Shown: piece after piece, positions 34,924-43,693 of the stretch
Numbering within the stretch: the first letter of the stretch is position 1
How the letters are laid out: the number at the start of each line of letters is the position of its first letter
From: JAAYQA01 sp964510345
Lineage (GTDB): Bacteria; Bacillota; Clostridia; Tissierellales; Peptoniphilaceae
NCBI GenBank assembly: GCA_964510345.1
Contig: CAZEBB010000001.1
Location: 1-64,000, forward strand
Reading direction: 5' to 3'
DNA: 64,000 bases
The notes under the pieces: model-generated
Database searches by the model: none
What the model saw: the letters and a program-made list of their open reading frames with translations, nothing else
What the model was told of the DNA's origin: nothing
Translations under genes and position numbers: made by a program

Positions 34924-35558
34924 AGTCGATTGTAAGGCTTGCAACGCCTCACAGGATGGCAGAATTGCGCTTGCAATCGGATCCGTACTGGAATAAGATA
35001 AATGCAGAGAAACAGCAGTTTTACCGCAATGAAGCTCTGCGATATGGGCAAATTGCGATTGATAAATACCGGGAGCTTCATTCGGATGCAACGATTCAAG
35101 CCCTATGTAGTGAATACAGAGTCACCGTCAAATACGCGGACGTATCGACGGAGTCACCGGTGCAGCCGATGGTGCACAGCTCGATGCGGAGGATCACGAT
35201 AGATCGAGATCATCTGCTTCAAACGATTGAGTGGTTGCAGAGCATAGGACTAGCAGTCACACAGAACCAATGGCTGATGGCCATTGTATTGCGAGGATTC
35301 TATCCGTTTTTTGCCGAGAGACATCAAATCCTACCGAGTGAATCTCTTCCCAATGTGCACATCAAGCAATTGGGATTCCTTCGATCGGAGGAGCCCATCA
35401 CACATACGGATTTGGCGGCAGCGGATTATTTTTGTTCCGTGCTGGCCCACCTTCCTTTTCCCATCGGTCTGATGCCGTACGTCAAATGGATCGAGTCCGG
35501 TCATACGACCCCGCAAGAATTACTCCAATTATTACAATCTGAAGAGGTAAATACATGA
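34914..35558 (+). CDS. Protein of unknown function, 214 residues
   Basis: I do not recognise this protein. The start is GTG at 34914 with AGGGGG seven bases upstream; its first ten bases overlap the kinase gene, and its stop overlaps the ROK gene start. It has no signal peptide or membrane helix and no clear catalytic motif. It has a Trp/Tyr-rich N-terminal part (about 20-40) and a hydrophobic middle (about 120-150, LMAIVLRGFYPFF). Base use matches the neighbours, and tight overlaps argue that it is a real gene in a kinase operon. Confidence 0.75.
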   Translation: MDLESIVRLATPHRMAELRLQSDPYWNKINAEKQQFYRNEALRYGQIAIDKYRELHSDATIQALCSEYRVTVKYADVSTESPVQPMVHSSMRRITIDRDHLLQTIEWLQSIGLAVTQNQWLMAIVLRGFYPFFAERHQILPSESLPNVHIKQLGFLRSEEPITHTDLAAADYFCSVLAHLPFPIGLMPYVKWIESGHTTPQELLQLLQSEEVNT

Positions 35559-36451
35559 AAACTGCGATCGGTATTGATATCGGCGGAACAAAGATCAAAG
35601 CGTGCCTTGCCGATGAAAAAGGGAATGTACTCAAAGAAATCCAAACGAGTACGATGGCTCGTGAGGGCAGAGAGGCAGTCCTGTCACAAATTGACGAAAT
35701 AGTAGCAAGCCTCATCCGAGACGATACCATCGGTGGCGGGATCGGTTCTCCGGGGATTATCGACCCGGCACGTAAGTTGGTCGCTGAATTCGGTTTTAAT
35801 ATCGAAGGCTGGCCCAAGACCGTGATTACAGAGAGATTGGAGAAAGAGTATCCGCACTTATCGTGGTATGCGGATAATGACGCCAACTGCGCGGCACTTG
35901 GGGAGTACTGGGTCGGAGCCGGACGCGGCCTCAGCACCTTTATTATGATTACTTTGGGCACCGGAGTGGGCGGCGCGATTTTCAATGCGGTAGAAGGGAT
36001 TCATCATGGCCATTATTCGCAAGCCGGAGAGCTCGGCCATATGATCTTCCAGCCGGGTGGACGCCAATGCAATTGCGGTCAGATGGGTTGTATTGAGCAA
36101 TATGCGTCGGGAAGCGCCCTTCGCAGCCTATACGAAGAACGCTCCGGCAAAACACTAAGAGGCAGCATCTTCTCTCTCATCGATCGCGATCCGGATGCAA
36201 AAGCGATCGTCGAAGATTTTGAAAAGAATCTGGCGTATTACTGCATATCGCTGAAACAAGCATTCGACCCGGAGGCGTTTATTATCGGGGGAGGGCTTAT
36301 CCATGAAAAAGCGGTATGGTGGAACCGGTTCGAAACGTATTTTCGTGAGAAGAGCAGTTTTACACCAAAGACGAAACTGTTGTCGGCTCAACGTCTCAAT
36401 GAGGCGGGTATGCTAGGAGCCGCTTATTTAGCGATGGAAAGTGGAGAGTGA
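35555..36451 (+). CDS. ROK family sugar kinase (glucokinase-like)
   Basis: A 298-residue ROK protein. It starts MKTAIGIDIGGTKIKACL (ATP phosphate loop), has the sugar-binding ENDANCAALGE-type block as DNDANCAALGEYW, LGTGVGGAIF, and the ROK zinc motif CNCGQMGCIEQYASG (about residues 170-184). It lacks the helix-turn-helix of ROK repressors, so it is a kinase. Glucose or another hexose is the likely substrate. Its end lies two bases before the response-regulator gene. Confidence 0.9.
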   Translation: MKTAIGIDIGGTKIKACLADEKGNVLKEIQTSTMAREGREAVLSQIDEIVASLIRDDTIGGGIGSPGIIDPARKLVAEFGFNIEGWPKTVITERLEKEYPHLSWYADNDANCAALGEYWVGAGRGLSTFIMITLGTGVGGAIFNAVEGIHHGHYSQAGELGHMIFQPGGRQCNCGQMGCIEQYASGSALRSLYEERSGKTLRGSIFSLIDRDPDAKAIVEDFEKNLAYYCISLKQAFDPEAFIIGGGLIHEKAVWWNRFETYFREKSSFTPKTKLLSAQRLNEAGMLGAAYLAMESGE

Positions 36452-36452
36452 T

Positions 36453-37142
36453 ATGGAATTAAAGATATTGCTGGTTGAAGACGAAGATAATATTCGCACA
36501 TTTACAAAGATCAATCTGGAACGAGAAAAATTTGTGACATTGGAAGCCGGCACAGGAGAAATGGGCGTGGAGATCGCGAGACGCGAAAAGCCGGACATCG
36601 TCATTTTAGATATCATGTTGCCCGGGATTGACGGGTTTGAGGTTTGTCGTATTCTCAGACAAGAGCAACCGGGGATCGGCATCATCATGTTGACCGCAAA
36701 AAGTCAGGACGTCGATAAGATCATGGGTCTCGAAGTCGGGGCGGATGACTATTTAATTAAGCCGTTTAATCCGCAGGAACTCGTATTGCGGATACGATCG
36801 TTGATTCGACGACTACCGGAGAAACCGGATGAAGATGGATACATTTATGATCCGCCCTTTAAGTTGAATCTAAATGCGAGAAGTATTATTAAAGGGGATT
36901 TGATCATCGAATTGACACCGACGGAATTTACACTACTTCGTCATTTTATGGAAAATCCGGGCAAAGCGTTTACGCGAAATGAACTACTGGATTTACACTG
37001 GGGGACGGACTTTGTCGGCGACACAAAGATCGTCGATGTCAATATCCGAAGATTACGGGCGAAGATCGAAGACGATTCCCGTCAACCGAAATACTTAGAA
37101 ACTGTATGGGGACTCGGATACCGATGGAGACATAAACCGTAG
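36453..37142 (+). CDS. OmpR/PhoB-family response regulator
   Basis: A 229-residue regulator. The receiver domain has the acidic pair LVEDEDN and the phosphorylated Asp53 in VILDIMLPG, with LTAKSQD and the conserved Lys in IKPF. The C-terminal winged helix (about 130-229) includes LTPTEFTLL and ETVWGLGYRW. The start is ATG at 36453, with GTGGAGAG upstream. Its stop shares one base with the start of the sensor kinase gene. Confidence 0.93.
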   Translation: MELKILLVEDEDNIRTFTKINLEREKFVTLEAGTGEMGVEIARREKPDIVILDIMLPGIDGFEVCRILRQEQPGIGIIMLTAKSQDVDKIMGLEVGADDYLIKPFNPQELVLRIRSLIRRLPEKPDEDGYIYDPPFKLNLNARSIIKGDLIIELTPTEFTLLRHFMENPGKAFTRNELLDLHWGTDFVGDTKIVDVNIRRLRAKIEDDSRQPKYLETVWGLGYRWRHKP

Positions 37143-38548
37143 TGGCTTCTTATTTCCATAGCATACGATCAAAGTTAATCGTGTACTTCCTTTTGATTGT
37201 GATCGGAGCGACGCTGACATTTGAGGCTTTTATCTGGCACTTTGTGCGTGACTATTACTATTCGTTTGCGCAGAGTCTGCTGATTAATGAAGCCCTATAC
37301 TCCGCGGAAGTGTATGCATCCAACCACTCCGACACAAATCTCGCCGAGGTCATTCTTCAAGACAATGACCTTTTTTATGATGATACGAAAGGTCAGGTCC
37401 AAATTCTCAACGGAGCCGGAGAAATCCTTCTCGATACACAGGGGAATCGCTACACCGGTACCGTATATGAAGCACCGGACATAGAGCAGGCAAGGAGCGG
37501 AACGACCGGGAGTTGGCTATACAAAGATGAAAATACCGAGACGACATTCCTTTCGGTAAGTCAACCGCTGATGAGCCGCGAACTGCAAGTTGGAATTCTA
37601 CGGTATACGGTGTCACTTGAAAAACTGGACGGCGTCGTACGTAGCATCCTCAGTTTCTTTGCGGTATTTGGCGTCTTTGTCGTGATCGCGAGTTTGTTGC
37701 TGATCATCGCCATCAGCAACTCAATCATCACGCCGATTAAACAATTGACGAGTATCGCCTCTCGTATGGCGAGGGGGCAATATGAGATACGGGCATCGGA
37801 GAATGGAGACGATGAAATCGCCACGCTCGGCAGGACGATGAACACCTTAAGCGACAATATCGTAGAAAAAGAGCAGGTTAAAAACGAGTTTATCTCTTCG
37901 ATCTCACATGAATTGCGTACGCCTCTGACATCGATTAAAGGTTGGGCGATCACACTGAAGGGCGAAGTGGAAGATCAAAATTCCGTATTACAGCAAGGTC
38001 TGAATATCATCGAAAATGAAAGTGACCGGTTGTCTCGAATGGTCGAAGAGCTCTTGGACTTCTCCTCGTATGTATCCGGGAAGATGAAATTGTACAGAGA
38101 GACCGCCGACGTGACAGAATTGGTGAAGAGCATTGTCACTCAGCTCGGACCGCGCGCTGAGAGTTTTTCTCTTTCACTGACTTTGCAATATGAGGACGAA
38201 CACATCCCTGCATTTATCGACCAAAATCGCGTAAAACAAGTCATTCTCAACATCTTGGACAATGCGATAAAATTTACGCCGGCCGGAGGAACGATCCATG
38301 TTAAAATTTCGCAGACCGATAATTACGTGATCCTCGACACGACGGATTCCGGGATCGGGATCAGCCCGCAAGAGATCAACAAAGTGACCTCCCGATTCTA
38401 TAAAGGGACGCATAGCCAGTCGAATACCGGCTTGGGACTCAGTATCTCTGAAGAGATCATTAAAATGCATCAGGGTGAACTTACGATCGAAAGCGTGCTC
38501 GGTAAAGGAACGACGGTTCGCATCGTGTTACCGAAGGAGGAGCAATGA
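37142..38548 (+). CDS. Membrane sensor histidine kinase
   Basis: A 468-residue kinase that should phosphorylate the regulator encoded just upstream. Two membrane helices (about 12-32 and 165-190) bracket an external domain of some 130 residues; then HAMP, the phospho-His256 in SISHELRTPLTSIKG, and the ATPase domain with N, G1 (DSGIGIS) and G2 (NTGLGLSI) boxes. It starts with GTG at 37142. An ATGA overlap joins it to a lipoprotein gene, which suggests a three-part sensory unit. Confidence 0.93.
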   Translation: MASYFHSIRSKLIVYFLLIVIGATLTFEAFIWHFVRDYYYSFAQSLLINEALYSAEVYASNHSDTNLAEVILQDNDLFYDDTKGQVQILNGAGEILLDTQGNRYTGTVYEAPDIEQARSGTTGSWLYKDENTETTFLSVSQPLMSRELQVGILRYTVSLEKLDGVVRSILSFFAVFGVFVVIASLLLIIAISNSIITPIKQLTSIASRMARGQYEIRASENGDDEIATLGRTMNTLSDNIVEKEQVKNEFISSISHELRTPLTSIKGWAITLKGEVEDQNSVLQQGLNIIENESDRLSRMVEELLDFSSYVSGKMKLYRETADVTELVKSIVTQLGPRAESFSLSLTLQYEDEHIPAFIDQNRVKQVILNILDNAIKFTPAGGTIHVKISQTDNYVILDTTDSGIGISPQEINKVTSRFYKGTHSQSNTGLGLSISEEIIKMHQGELTIESVLGKGTTVRIVLPKEEQ

Positions 38549-40047
38549 AAAAGATACGTTTCTTTCTGATCCTCATACTGACCACGCTCTTGGTCAGCGC
38601 ATGTGCCAAGCCACTGAAAGTCCTCGGCACGAGTAATGTGATCGATTATATTGAGCCTCCGACGAGGCAGCATGTTTCAGTGACCGGCACATGGGTGCAA
38701 ACGGATAGTTTGTTCTTAGGCGAAGGAGACCCTCCGCAAACCGAAGTGCTGACCGACACTAATCGCTACATCGTATTAGGCTTGGATTTTGTCGGGGCAT
38801 TTAATCAGTACACGGAAAAACCGGACTATAAGAGCAAAATGGTCAATGCCTCCAATTACTCCATCCTTAAACTCAGAAAAACTCCGGAAGATGTGGGCAT
38901 CACGGACAATAATATCGAGATACTGTCCGTCGAAGGGGAAGAGCGCTTTTATTTAGAAATGATCGTGCTTGACCCGACACATATTATGGTGGCGAAAGAC
39001 GGATATCTCTATCGCTATGAATTGGAGTCTAAAGAAGTCTCTAAAGAGACGACCGCAAAATTTCGTACGCCGAATGCTTCGGCTCACACGCCGATCCCCA
39101 AACCGGGGAGTAAAGGAAATTCGACCTTACTTCTAGGGATCAAATCCTTGGGCAACAGCAATACGGTCGTGCCGGACTATGCGTACAAGACAGTCATGCT
39201 TCACTTTCCGGAGAACTCCGATGAGATCAAGATCATGGCCACGCCGAATCTATTTGTTCCCAGAAAGACCGGTTTCTGGAAAGTCGGTGTCGTTCGATCG
39301 GAAACGGGCGGCGTACTCTCGGATCGCATCGAAGCCTCACCTTTCCTTTTGGGAAGCGGGGAAGCCACGGAAACCGGAATCTCGATGGAGGATTCCATCG
39401 GACGGAATATCACCTTTATCAACGATATGTATATGAGCGTCGAAAGCACCTATTATCAGGACCGGTTTTATACGCAGTACAATACCTATACATTCGACAC
39501 ACTCGCGGATAAAATGCCGATCGATATATCGCTTATCGCCGGAGAAAAGGGAAAGACCGAGATCCTCAGCAAAGGCGCCGCGGAAGCAGAGCTGTTGCGC
39601 AACAACAACACAAGTCTCATCGTTCGTGCCCCCGAGTCCAATGAGTGGGGAATTGTGAGACGAAATGGTCGCTGGATATTCCGCTCGATCGTGCGAGCAA
39701 TCGACGGTGACAGTATGACAAGGCGAGGCTTTGACCTTCATATTTTGCCGATCACTCGCGTGTTCACCCATAATGAGTTGGCGATTTCCTGGAATACCAT
39801 CAAGGAACGCCATCCATCTGCGATCGATGCCCTGACGTCACCTTCACAGGATTTCGTGATCATTCAAGACGCGTTTCGACTCTATATTTACCGCATCACG
39901 AATGGCACAATGGGAGACGAACCGTTAGGGATCATAAGAAATCCCATGAACAATCGGATTGTCATGGGAGAATGGGCGCAGGGGAGTACGGCGGACGATT
40001 GGATGAAGACTTTCGGTACGACGGAACAGCTGGAAGTCACGCAGTGA
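38545..40047 (+). CDS. Lipoprotein of unknown function coupled to the two-component system
   Basis: A 500-residue exported protein. The signal peptide ends in LLVSAC with lipid-bearing Cys20. The mature part is rich in short beta-type segments, with GTWVQTDSLF near the start and no membrane helix; I see no enzyme motif. Translation is coupled to the sensor kinase by a four-base overlap. By analogy with coupled YycH/YycI-type or other accessory lipoproteins it may modulate the kinase, but the sequence itself does not show homology that I can recognise. It ends 37 bases before a convergent gene. Confidence 0.8.
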   Translation: MKKIRFFLILILTTLLVSACAKPLKVLGTSNVIDYIEPPTRQHVSVTGTWVQTDSLFLGEGDPPQTEVLTDTNRYIVLGLDFVGAFNQYTEKPDYKSKMVNASNYSILKLRKTPEDVGITDNNIEILSVEGEERFYLEMIVLDPTHIMVAKDGYLYRYELESKEVSKETTAKFRTPNASAHTPIPKPGSKGNSTLLLGIKSLGNSNTVVPDYAYKTVMLHFPENSDEIKIMATPNLFVPRKTGFWKVGVVRSETGGVLSDRIEASPFLLGSGEATETGISMEDSIGRNITFINDMYMSVESTYYQDRFYTQYNTYTFDTLADKMPIDISLIAGEKGKTEILSKGAAEAELLRNNNTSLIVRAPESNEWGIVRRNGRWIFRSIVRAIDGDSMTRRGFDLHILPITRVFTHNELAISWNTIKERHPSAIDALTSPSQDFVIIQDAFRLYIYRITNGTMGDEPLGIIRNPMNNRIVMGEWAQGSTADDWMKTFGTTEQLEVTQ

Positions 40048-40084
40048 CGACTAGACACAGTAGACTGTTCGTCGTGCCCGGACA

Positions 40085-40393
40085 TCAACTGTGCCGAATG
40101 ACGGTGACGGTTGAGGAGTCGGTTTTCGTATGAAGCCAGGAAGCGCAAAAGCTCACATCGGTGAGAAGCGCTTCCTTTTCTTTTTTTGTAAGGCGCTTGA
40201 CGAGCGCTTCTAAACGCCTTGCTTGAGTAGGTGACTCGCAAACGAATTCAAGCACCAATCGGACCGGCCGTTTTGATCTCGTGTATCGCCCGCCTCTACC
40301 TTCGGCGTGAGCAGCGAGGCGTTGATCCAAGTGATTGGTCCATCCGCAGTAGAGGCTGCCATCCACACAGCGGAGCAGGTACATCACATTCAT
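40085..40393 (-). CDS. GIY-YIG nuclease family protein (UPF0213/YhbQ-like)
   Basis: A 102-residue protein. The GIY-YIG core appears as MYLLRCVDGSLYCGWT, with the conserved Arg in LDQRLAAHAEGRGGRYTRSKRPVRLV, as in the YhbQ group of small standalone nucleases. Cellular role in Firmicutes is unclear. Its ATG overlaps the recX stop by four bases, so the two are coupled on the minus strand. Confidence 0.9.
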   Translation of the reverse strand: MNVMYLLRCVDGSLYCGWTNHLDQRLAAHAEGRGGRYTRSKRPVRLVLEFVCESPTQARRLEALVKRLTKKEKEALLTDVSFCASWLHTKTDSSTVTVIRHS

Positions 40394-40919
40394 TCTTCGA
40401 GACCTTCTAAGACATCAGATATCACATCATATGAAAACCCACGGGTGAGGAGTTGGTCGGATAGTTTCTTTTTGCGGTGTAGCAGACTCGTTCCTCGAAT
40501 CATCGGCCACTTCTTGTCGACGTATGCGCGTGCTCGTGAGGCATCAGATTCGATCGTCGTCAATTCTTCATATTGGTTTTGGATCGCTCCTTTATCAAAT
40601 CCCTTTTGTTTCAAATTAGAGATTACCCGCCAGAGACCGTACCCTTTCACGTGGATCTGATCCTTTACCGCGTTTTCCAAATATACGGAGTCATCGATCC
40701 ATTTTTGTTCGGTGAACCAAGCAATGGTCTCTTCTATGATGTCGTCATCAATCTCTTTTGCGAGAAGTCTTTTTTTACATTCAAACGAGGAGAGCATACG
40801 CTTTGTCAGGGCTGAGAAGAGAAGGTCGCGCGCAACCATTTTCTGCGTCTCACGAACGAATGAAGTGAGTAAGGAGGGATCCATCTCTTCTCCCGTATAC
40901 AGCTGGTATTCGCTCACGG
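40390..40919 (-). CDS. recX: Regulatory protein RecX, 5' end missing at assembly gap
   Basis: About 176 residues are readable. RecX inhibits RecA filaments. Tandem three-helix repeats typical of RecX are visible: ARDLLFSALTKRMLSSFECKKRL, then a segment with AIAWFTEQKWIDD-type pattern (IEETIAWFTEQKWIDDSVY), and KGYGLWRVISNLKQKGF. A GTG at 40917 would give a formal start, but homologues carry about 30-60 more residues before this point, so the gene is cut by the N run at 40920-40929. The neighbouring GIY-YIG gene is coupled downstream. Confidence 0.85.
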
Positions 40920-40929
40920 NNNNNNNNNN
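40920..40929. other. Assembly gap (10 N)
   Basis: Ten N in a row. The true length is unknown. It removes the recX start and probably its promoter. It lies beside a strong hairpin (40939-40985), a common cause of assembly breaks. Confidence 0.98.
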
Positions 40930-40938
40930 TCGTACGTC

Positions 40939-40985
40939 AAAAAAAACCGCGATCCATCCTCCGTCTGAACGATGAAGCGGTTTTT
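40939..40985 (-). terminator. Terminator downstream of the 31-residue peptide gene
   Basis: On the minus strand AAAAACCGC (40985-40977) pairs with GCGGTTTTT (40950-40942), followed by more T (eight in all). It lies between the miniprotein gene and the gap before recX. Confidence 0.7.
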
Positions 40986-41017
40986 GCGATTGTCGTATTG
41001 TGAATCAGTAATCTTCA

Positions 41018-41113
41018 TTAGAACAACGACAGCAGGGAAGGTAACATAGTAGCTAACATAATCAGCGCTAACATCAGCGCAAAAATTCGGACGATTAAAC
41101 GACGGTTCTTCAT
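41018..41113 (-). CDS. Membrane miniprotein, 31 residues
   Basis: A short minus-strand gene with AAAGGTGAG seven to eight bases before its ATG and a terminator about 30 bases after its stop. The peptide starts MKNRRLIVRIFALML: a basic head, then one hydrophobic helix of some 20 residues with LIMLATMLPSLLSLF. Size and layout recall the 31-residue Prli42-type miniproteins of Firmicutes, but I cannot claim homology. The complete signals around it make it likely to be real. Confidence 0.6.
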   Translation of the reverse strand: MKNRRLIVRIFALMLALIMLATMLPSLLSLF

Positions 41114-41226
41114 TTCACTCACCTTTCTTTACGGTAATGGTAGCACGACCGCGCAAAAACCGCAACCGATTGACGATTGCACCCACGCATGATAAATTGA
41201 ATCATAGGAAAGTATGGAGGGATTTC

Positions 41227-42261
41227 TTGCAAAAGGTAAAACAGTTTTTAGCTCGGAAGGATATCGAGATCTCCTTTAAGAGATACGGACTGGATGTTTT
41301 GGGAATGATGGCATACGGTCTATTTGCCTCTCTGTTGGTCGGGACGATTCTCAACACTATAGGAACGCAGTTCGGATTCACTTTTTTGTCCGAGCAGGTG
41401 TGGCCGATCGCGAATCAAGCGACGGGTGCCGCGATTGCCGTAGCGATTGCGCATGCATTGAAGGCACCGCCTTTGGTCATGTTCGCCTCCACGGTATGCG
41501 GGCTGGCCGGCTACCAATTGGGCGGACCGGTGGGCACATTGATCGCCACTCTGTTCGGTGTTGAAGCCGGAAAGATGATCTCGAAAGAAACGGTTCTTGA
41601 CATCGTACTAACTCCTACGGTAACGATTCTTGTCGGCACGGTCGTGGCCGTATGGATCGGGCCGGGGATCTCCCGATTTCTCACTTGGGTCGGAGAGATG
41701 GTGATCTACTTTACGACGCTGCAACCCTTCTTAATGGGAATCCTGGTATCGGTCGTCATGGGCATGATCCTCACGCTGCCGATCTCTTCAGCGGCGCTGT
41801 CGATGATGCTCGGACTCTCCGGTCTGGCGGGTGGCGCTGCGACAGCCGGTTGTTGCGCCAACATGGTGGGCTTTGCTGTAATCTCCTTCCGTGAAAACCG
41901 TTGGGGAGGCCTTCTCGCACAAGGACTTGGAACCAGTATGTTGCAAGTTCCGAATATCATGTTAAATTGGCGGATCTGGATCCCGGTAATCCTCGCCTCT
42001 GCGATCACAGGTCCCATTTCGACCATGGTGTTTCAACTTGAAAACACACCTCTCGGCTCAGGGATGGGAACGAGCGGACTTGTCGGGCAGCTCACGATGA
42101 TCGCGAGCATGTCGGAAGCCGGTGCTCCGATGAGTAGAGTGTATCTTGGAATTCTCTTGGTGCATTTTATCTTGCCGGCTGTTTTGTCGCTTCTGTTTGA
42201 CGCGGTGCTGCGTAAGATTGGGTGGATCCGACCCGGAGATATGAAACTGCAGAATGTGTAA
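41227..42261 (+). CDS. PTS system IIC-like membrane transporter (PTS_EIIC_2 type)
   Basis: A 344-residue membrane protein with about nine hydrophobic helices, including GLDVLGMMAYGLFASLLVG near the N-terminus and a Gly-rich AALSMMLGLSGLAGGAATAGCCANMVGF block. It matches the standalone IIC-like family that lacks fused IIA or IIB domains; none is nearby, so the mechanism is uncertain. The start is TTG at 41227 with GGAGG six bases upstream; the frame is open from 41137 but without a ribosome site. The end overlaps the next gene by eight bases. Confidence 0.85.
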   Translation: MQKVKQFLARKDIEISFKRYGLDVLGMMAYGLFASLLVGTILNTIGTQFGFTFLSEQVWPIANQATGAAIAVAIAHALKAPPLVMFASTVCGLAGYQLGGPVGTLIATLFGVEAGKMISKETVLDIVLTPTVTILVGTVVAVWIGPGISRFLTWVGEMVIYFTTLQPFLMGILVSVVMGMILTLPISSAALSMMLGLSGLAGGAATAGCCANMVGFAVISFRENRWGGLLAQGLGTSMLQVPNIMLNWRIWIPVILASAITGPISTMVFQLENTPLGSGMGTSGLVGQLTMIASMSEAGAPMSRVYLGILLVHFILPAVLSLLFDAVLRKIGWIRPGDMKLQNV

Positions 42262-42988
42262 TTCAATTCATGCGCCACGTGTTTTTGCCATTGCCGACCT
42301 GCACTTAGATGTGACGGGAAAAAAGTCAATGGAAGTATTTGGACCCGCTTGGGAGTCGTATGAGGAGCGGATCTTTCAAAATTGGAAAAGGTACATCACG
42401 GATCAAGACCTCGTCCTACTCCCCGGCGATATCTCCTGGGCACTGCGACTCGAAGACGCGATCCCTGATTTACAACGGATCGAAGACTTGCCGGGCACGA
42501 AACTCATGCTGCGTGGAAACCACGATTATTGGTGGCAAAGTCGAACGAAAATTGAAAATTTGGGATTCCAAACGATTCATATTCTACAAAATGATATATT
42601 TGAATGGAATGACGTGGTAGTTTATGGAACTCGGGGTTGGTCGACGCCGACGCCGAATGTTGCCACACAAGATGATATTAAGATCTTTCGCAGGGAGGTG
42701 GAGCGTTTGCGCTTAAGCCTCGCAAAAAACTCGTCGGCCAAATGGCGAATCGTCATGTTCCATTACCCGCCCTTTGATGGAAAGCAGATGCCGAATGAGT
42801 TATGGTCTCTCATCACGCAAGCCGGTATACACACCTGTGTGTATGGGCATCTACACGGCTACGGGCATGCGATGATTATGGAAGGGAAGATCGACGGGAT
42901 ATCGCTACATTGTGTCTCAGCCGATTATGTCGAATTTACACCGAAAGAGTTGACGAGGGAGGTCAATGATGAAAGTAGTATTGGTTAA
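42254..42988 (+). CDS. Calcineurin-like metallophosphoesterase
   Basis: A 244-residue protein with the metallophosphoesterase blocks ADLHLD (about residue 15), LPGDISWA, RGNHDYWW (about 93) and YGHLHGYG (about 197), which bind two metals. The family with this short form is common in clostridia; the substrate is not known. The ATG lies inside the upstream gene, and its 3' end overlaps nagB by 20 bases, so the genes are coupled. Confidence 0.9.
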   Translation: MCNSIHAPRVFAIADLHLDVTGKKSMEVFGPAWESYEERIFQNWKRYITDQDLVLLPGDISWALRLEDAIPDLQRIEDLPGTKLMLRGNHDYWWQSRTKIENLGFQTIHILQNDIFEWNDVVVYGTRGWSTPTPNVATQDDIKIFRREVERLRLSLAKNSSAKWRIVMFHYPPFDGKQMPNELWSLITQAGIHTCVYGHLHGYGHAMIMEGKIDGISLHCVSADYVEFTPKELTREVNDESSIG

Positions 42989-43691
42989 AGATTATGAAGA
43001 AATGAGCCAAACGGCAGCGGAGATGATTGCGAGCATCGTTAAGAATAAGCCGGATAGCGTCCTTTCGTTTGCAACCGGCAGTACGCCGATTGGCACCTAC
43101 GAAAAGCTAGTCAATTTCCATAAATTAGGATTAGACTTCAGTCGTGTTAAAGCCTTTCACCTCGATGAGTATATCGGCCTTACGCCGGATGATCCGATGA
43201 GTTACGCCTACTATCTGGAAGAGCACGTGTTCTCTAAACTCAATATTCCGCGAGAGAATATTCATCTGCACAATGCGGAACACGGGGATATTGAAACACA
43301 TGCCCACGATTACGATGTGGCGATCGAGGAAGCCGGCGGAATCGACATGCAAATTCTGGGGATTGGCGAAAACGGACATATTGCGTTCGTTGAACCGGAT
43401 GATCAGTTGCCGCTTGAAACCGGACGGGTTCGCTTAACGGAAAGCACGATAGAAGTCAATTCTCGCTTCTTTGACGATTCGACGAAAGTGCCGCGGGAGG
43501 CGATCAGCTTGGGGCTTCGCTCGATTTGCCGCGCAAAAAAAATCATTTTGGTCATCAACGGAAAACAGAAGCACGACTGTGTGCACAAATTGCTTCATAG
43601 TCCCTATCTGGACACATCGTTCCCTGCATCCGTTTTATTATTGCACAATGATTGTACATTAATCGTCGACGAAGAAGCCTACACGGGTTAG
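42969..43691 (+). CDS. nagB: Glucosamine-6-phosphate deaminase
   Basis: A 240-residue enzyme that converts glucosamine-6-phosphate to fructose-6-phosphate and ammonia. Motifs: ATGSTPIGTY (about residue 37), FHLDEYIGL (about 63), GIGENGHIAFVEP (about 137). The second ATG (42969) is chosen because GGGAGG lies 7 bases upstream and homologues start MKV; ATG 42966 is possible. nagA is not nearby. The position after a PTS-like IIC protein hints at amino-sugar use. Confidence 0.93.
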   Translation: MKVVLVKDYEEMSQTAAEMIASIVKNKPDSVLSFATGSTPIGTYEKLVNFHKLGLDFSRVKAFHLDEYIGLTPDDPMSYAYYLEEHVFSKLNIPRENIHLHNAEHGDIETHAHDYDVAIEEAGGIDMQILGIGENGHIAFVEPDDQLPLETGRVRLTESTIEVNSRFFDDSTKVPREAISLGLRSICRAKKIILVINGKQKHDCVHKLLHSPYLDTSFPASVLLLHNDCTLIVDEEAYTG

Positions 43692-43693
43692 AC

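Noticed and set aside
35858..36100. Minus-strand frames inside the ROK and other kinase genes
   Set aside because: Antisense shadows without start signals.
40045..40077. Imperfect hairpin between the lipoprotein gene and the GIY-YIG gene
   Set aside because: Pairing is imperfect and no T run follows, so I do not call a terminator.
40712..40975. Plus-strand frame running across the N run
   Set aside because: It crosses the assembly gap and is antisense to recX.
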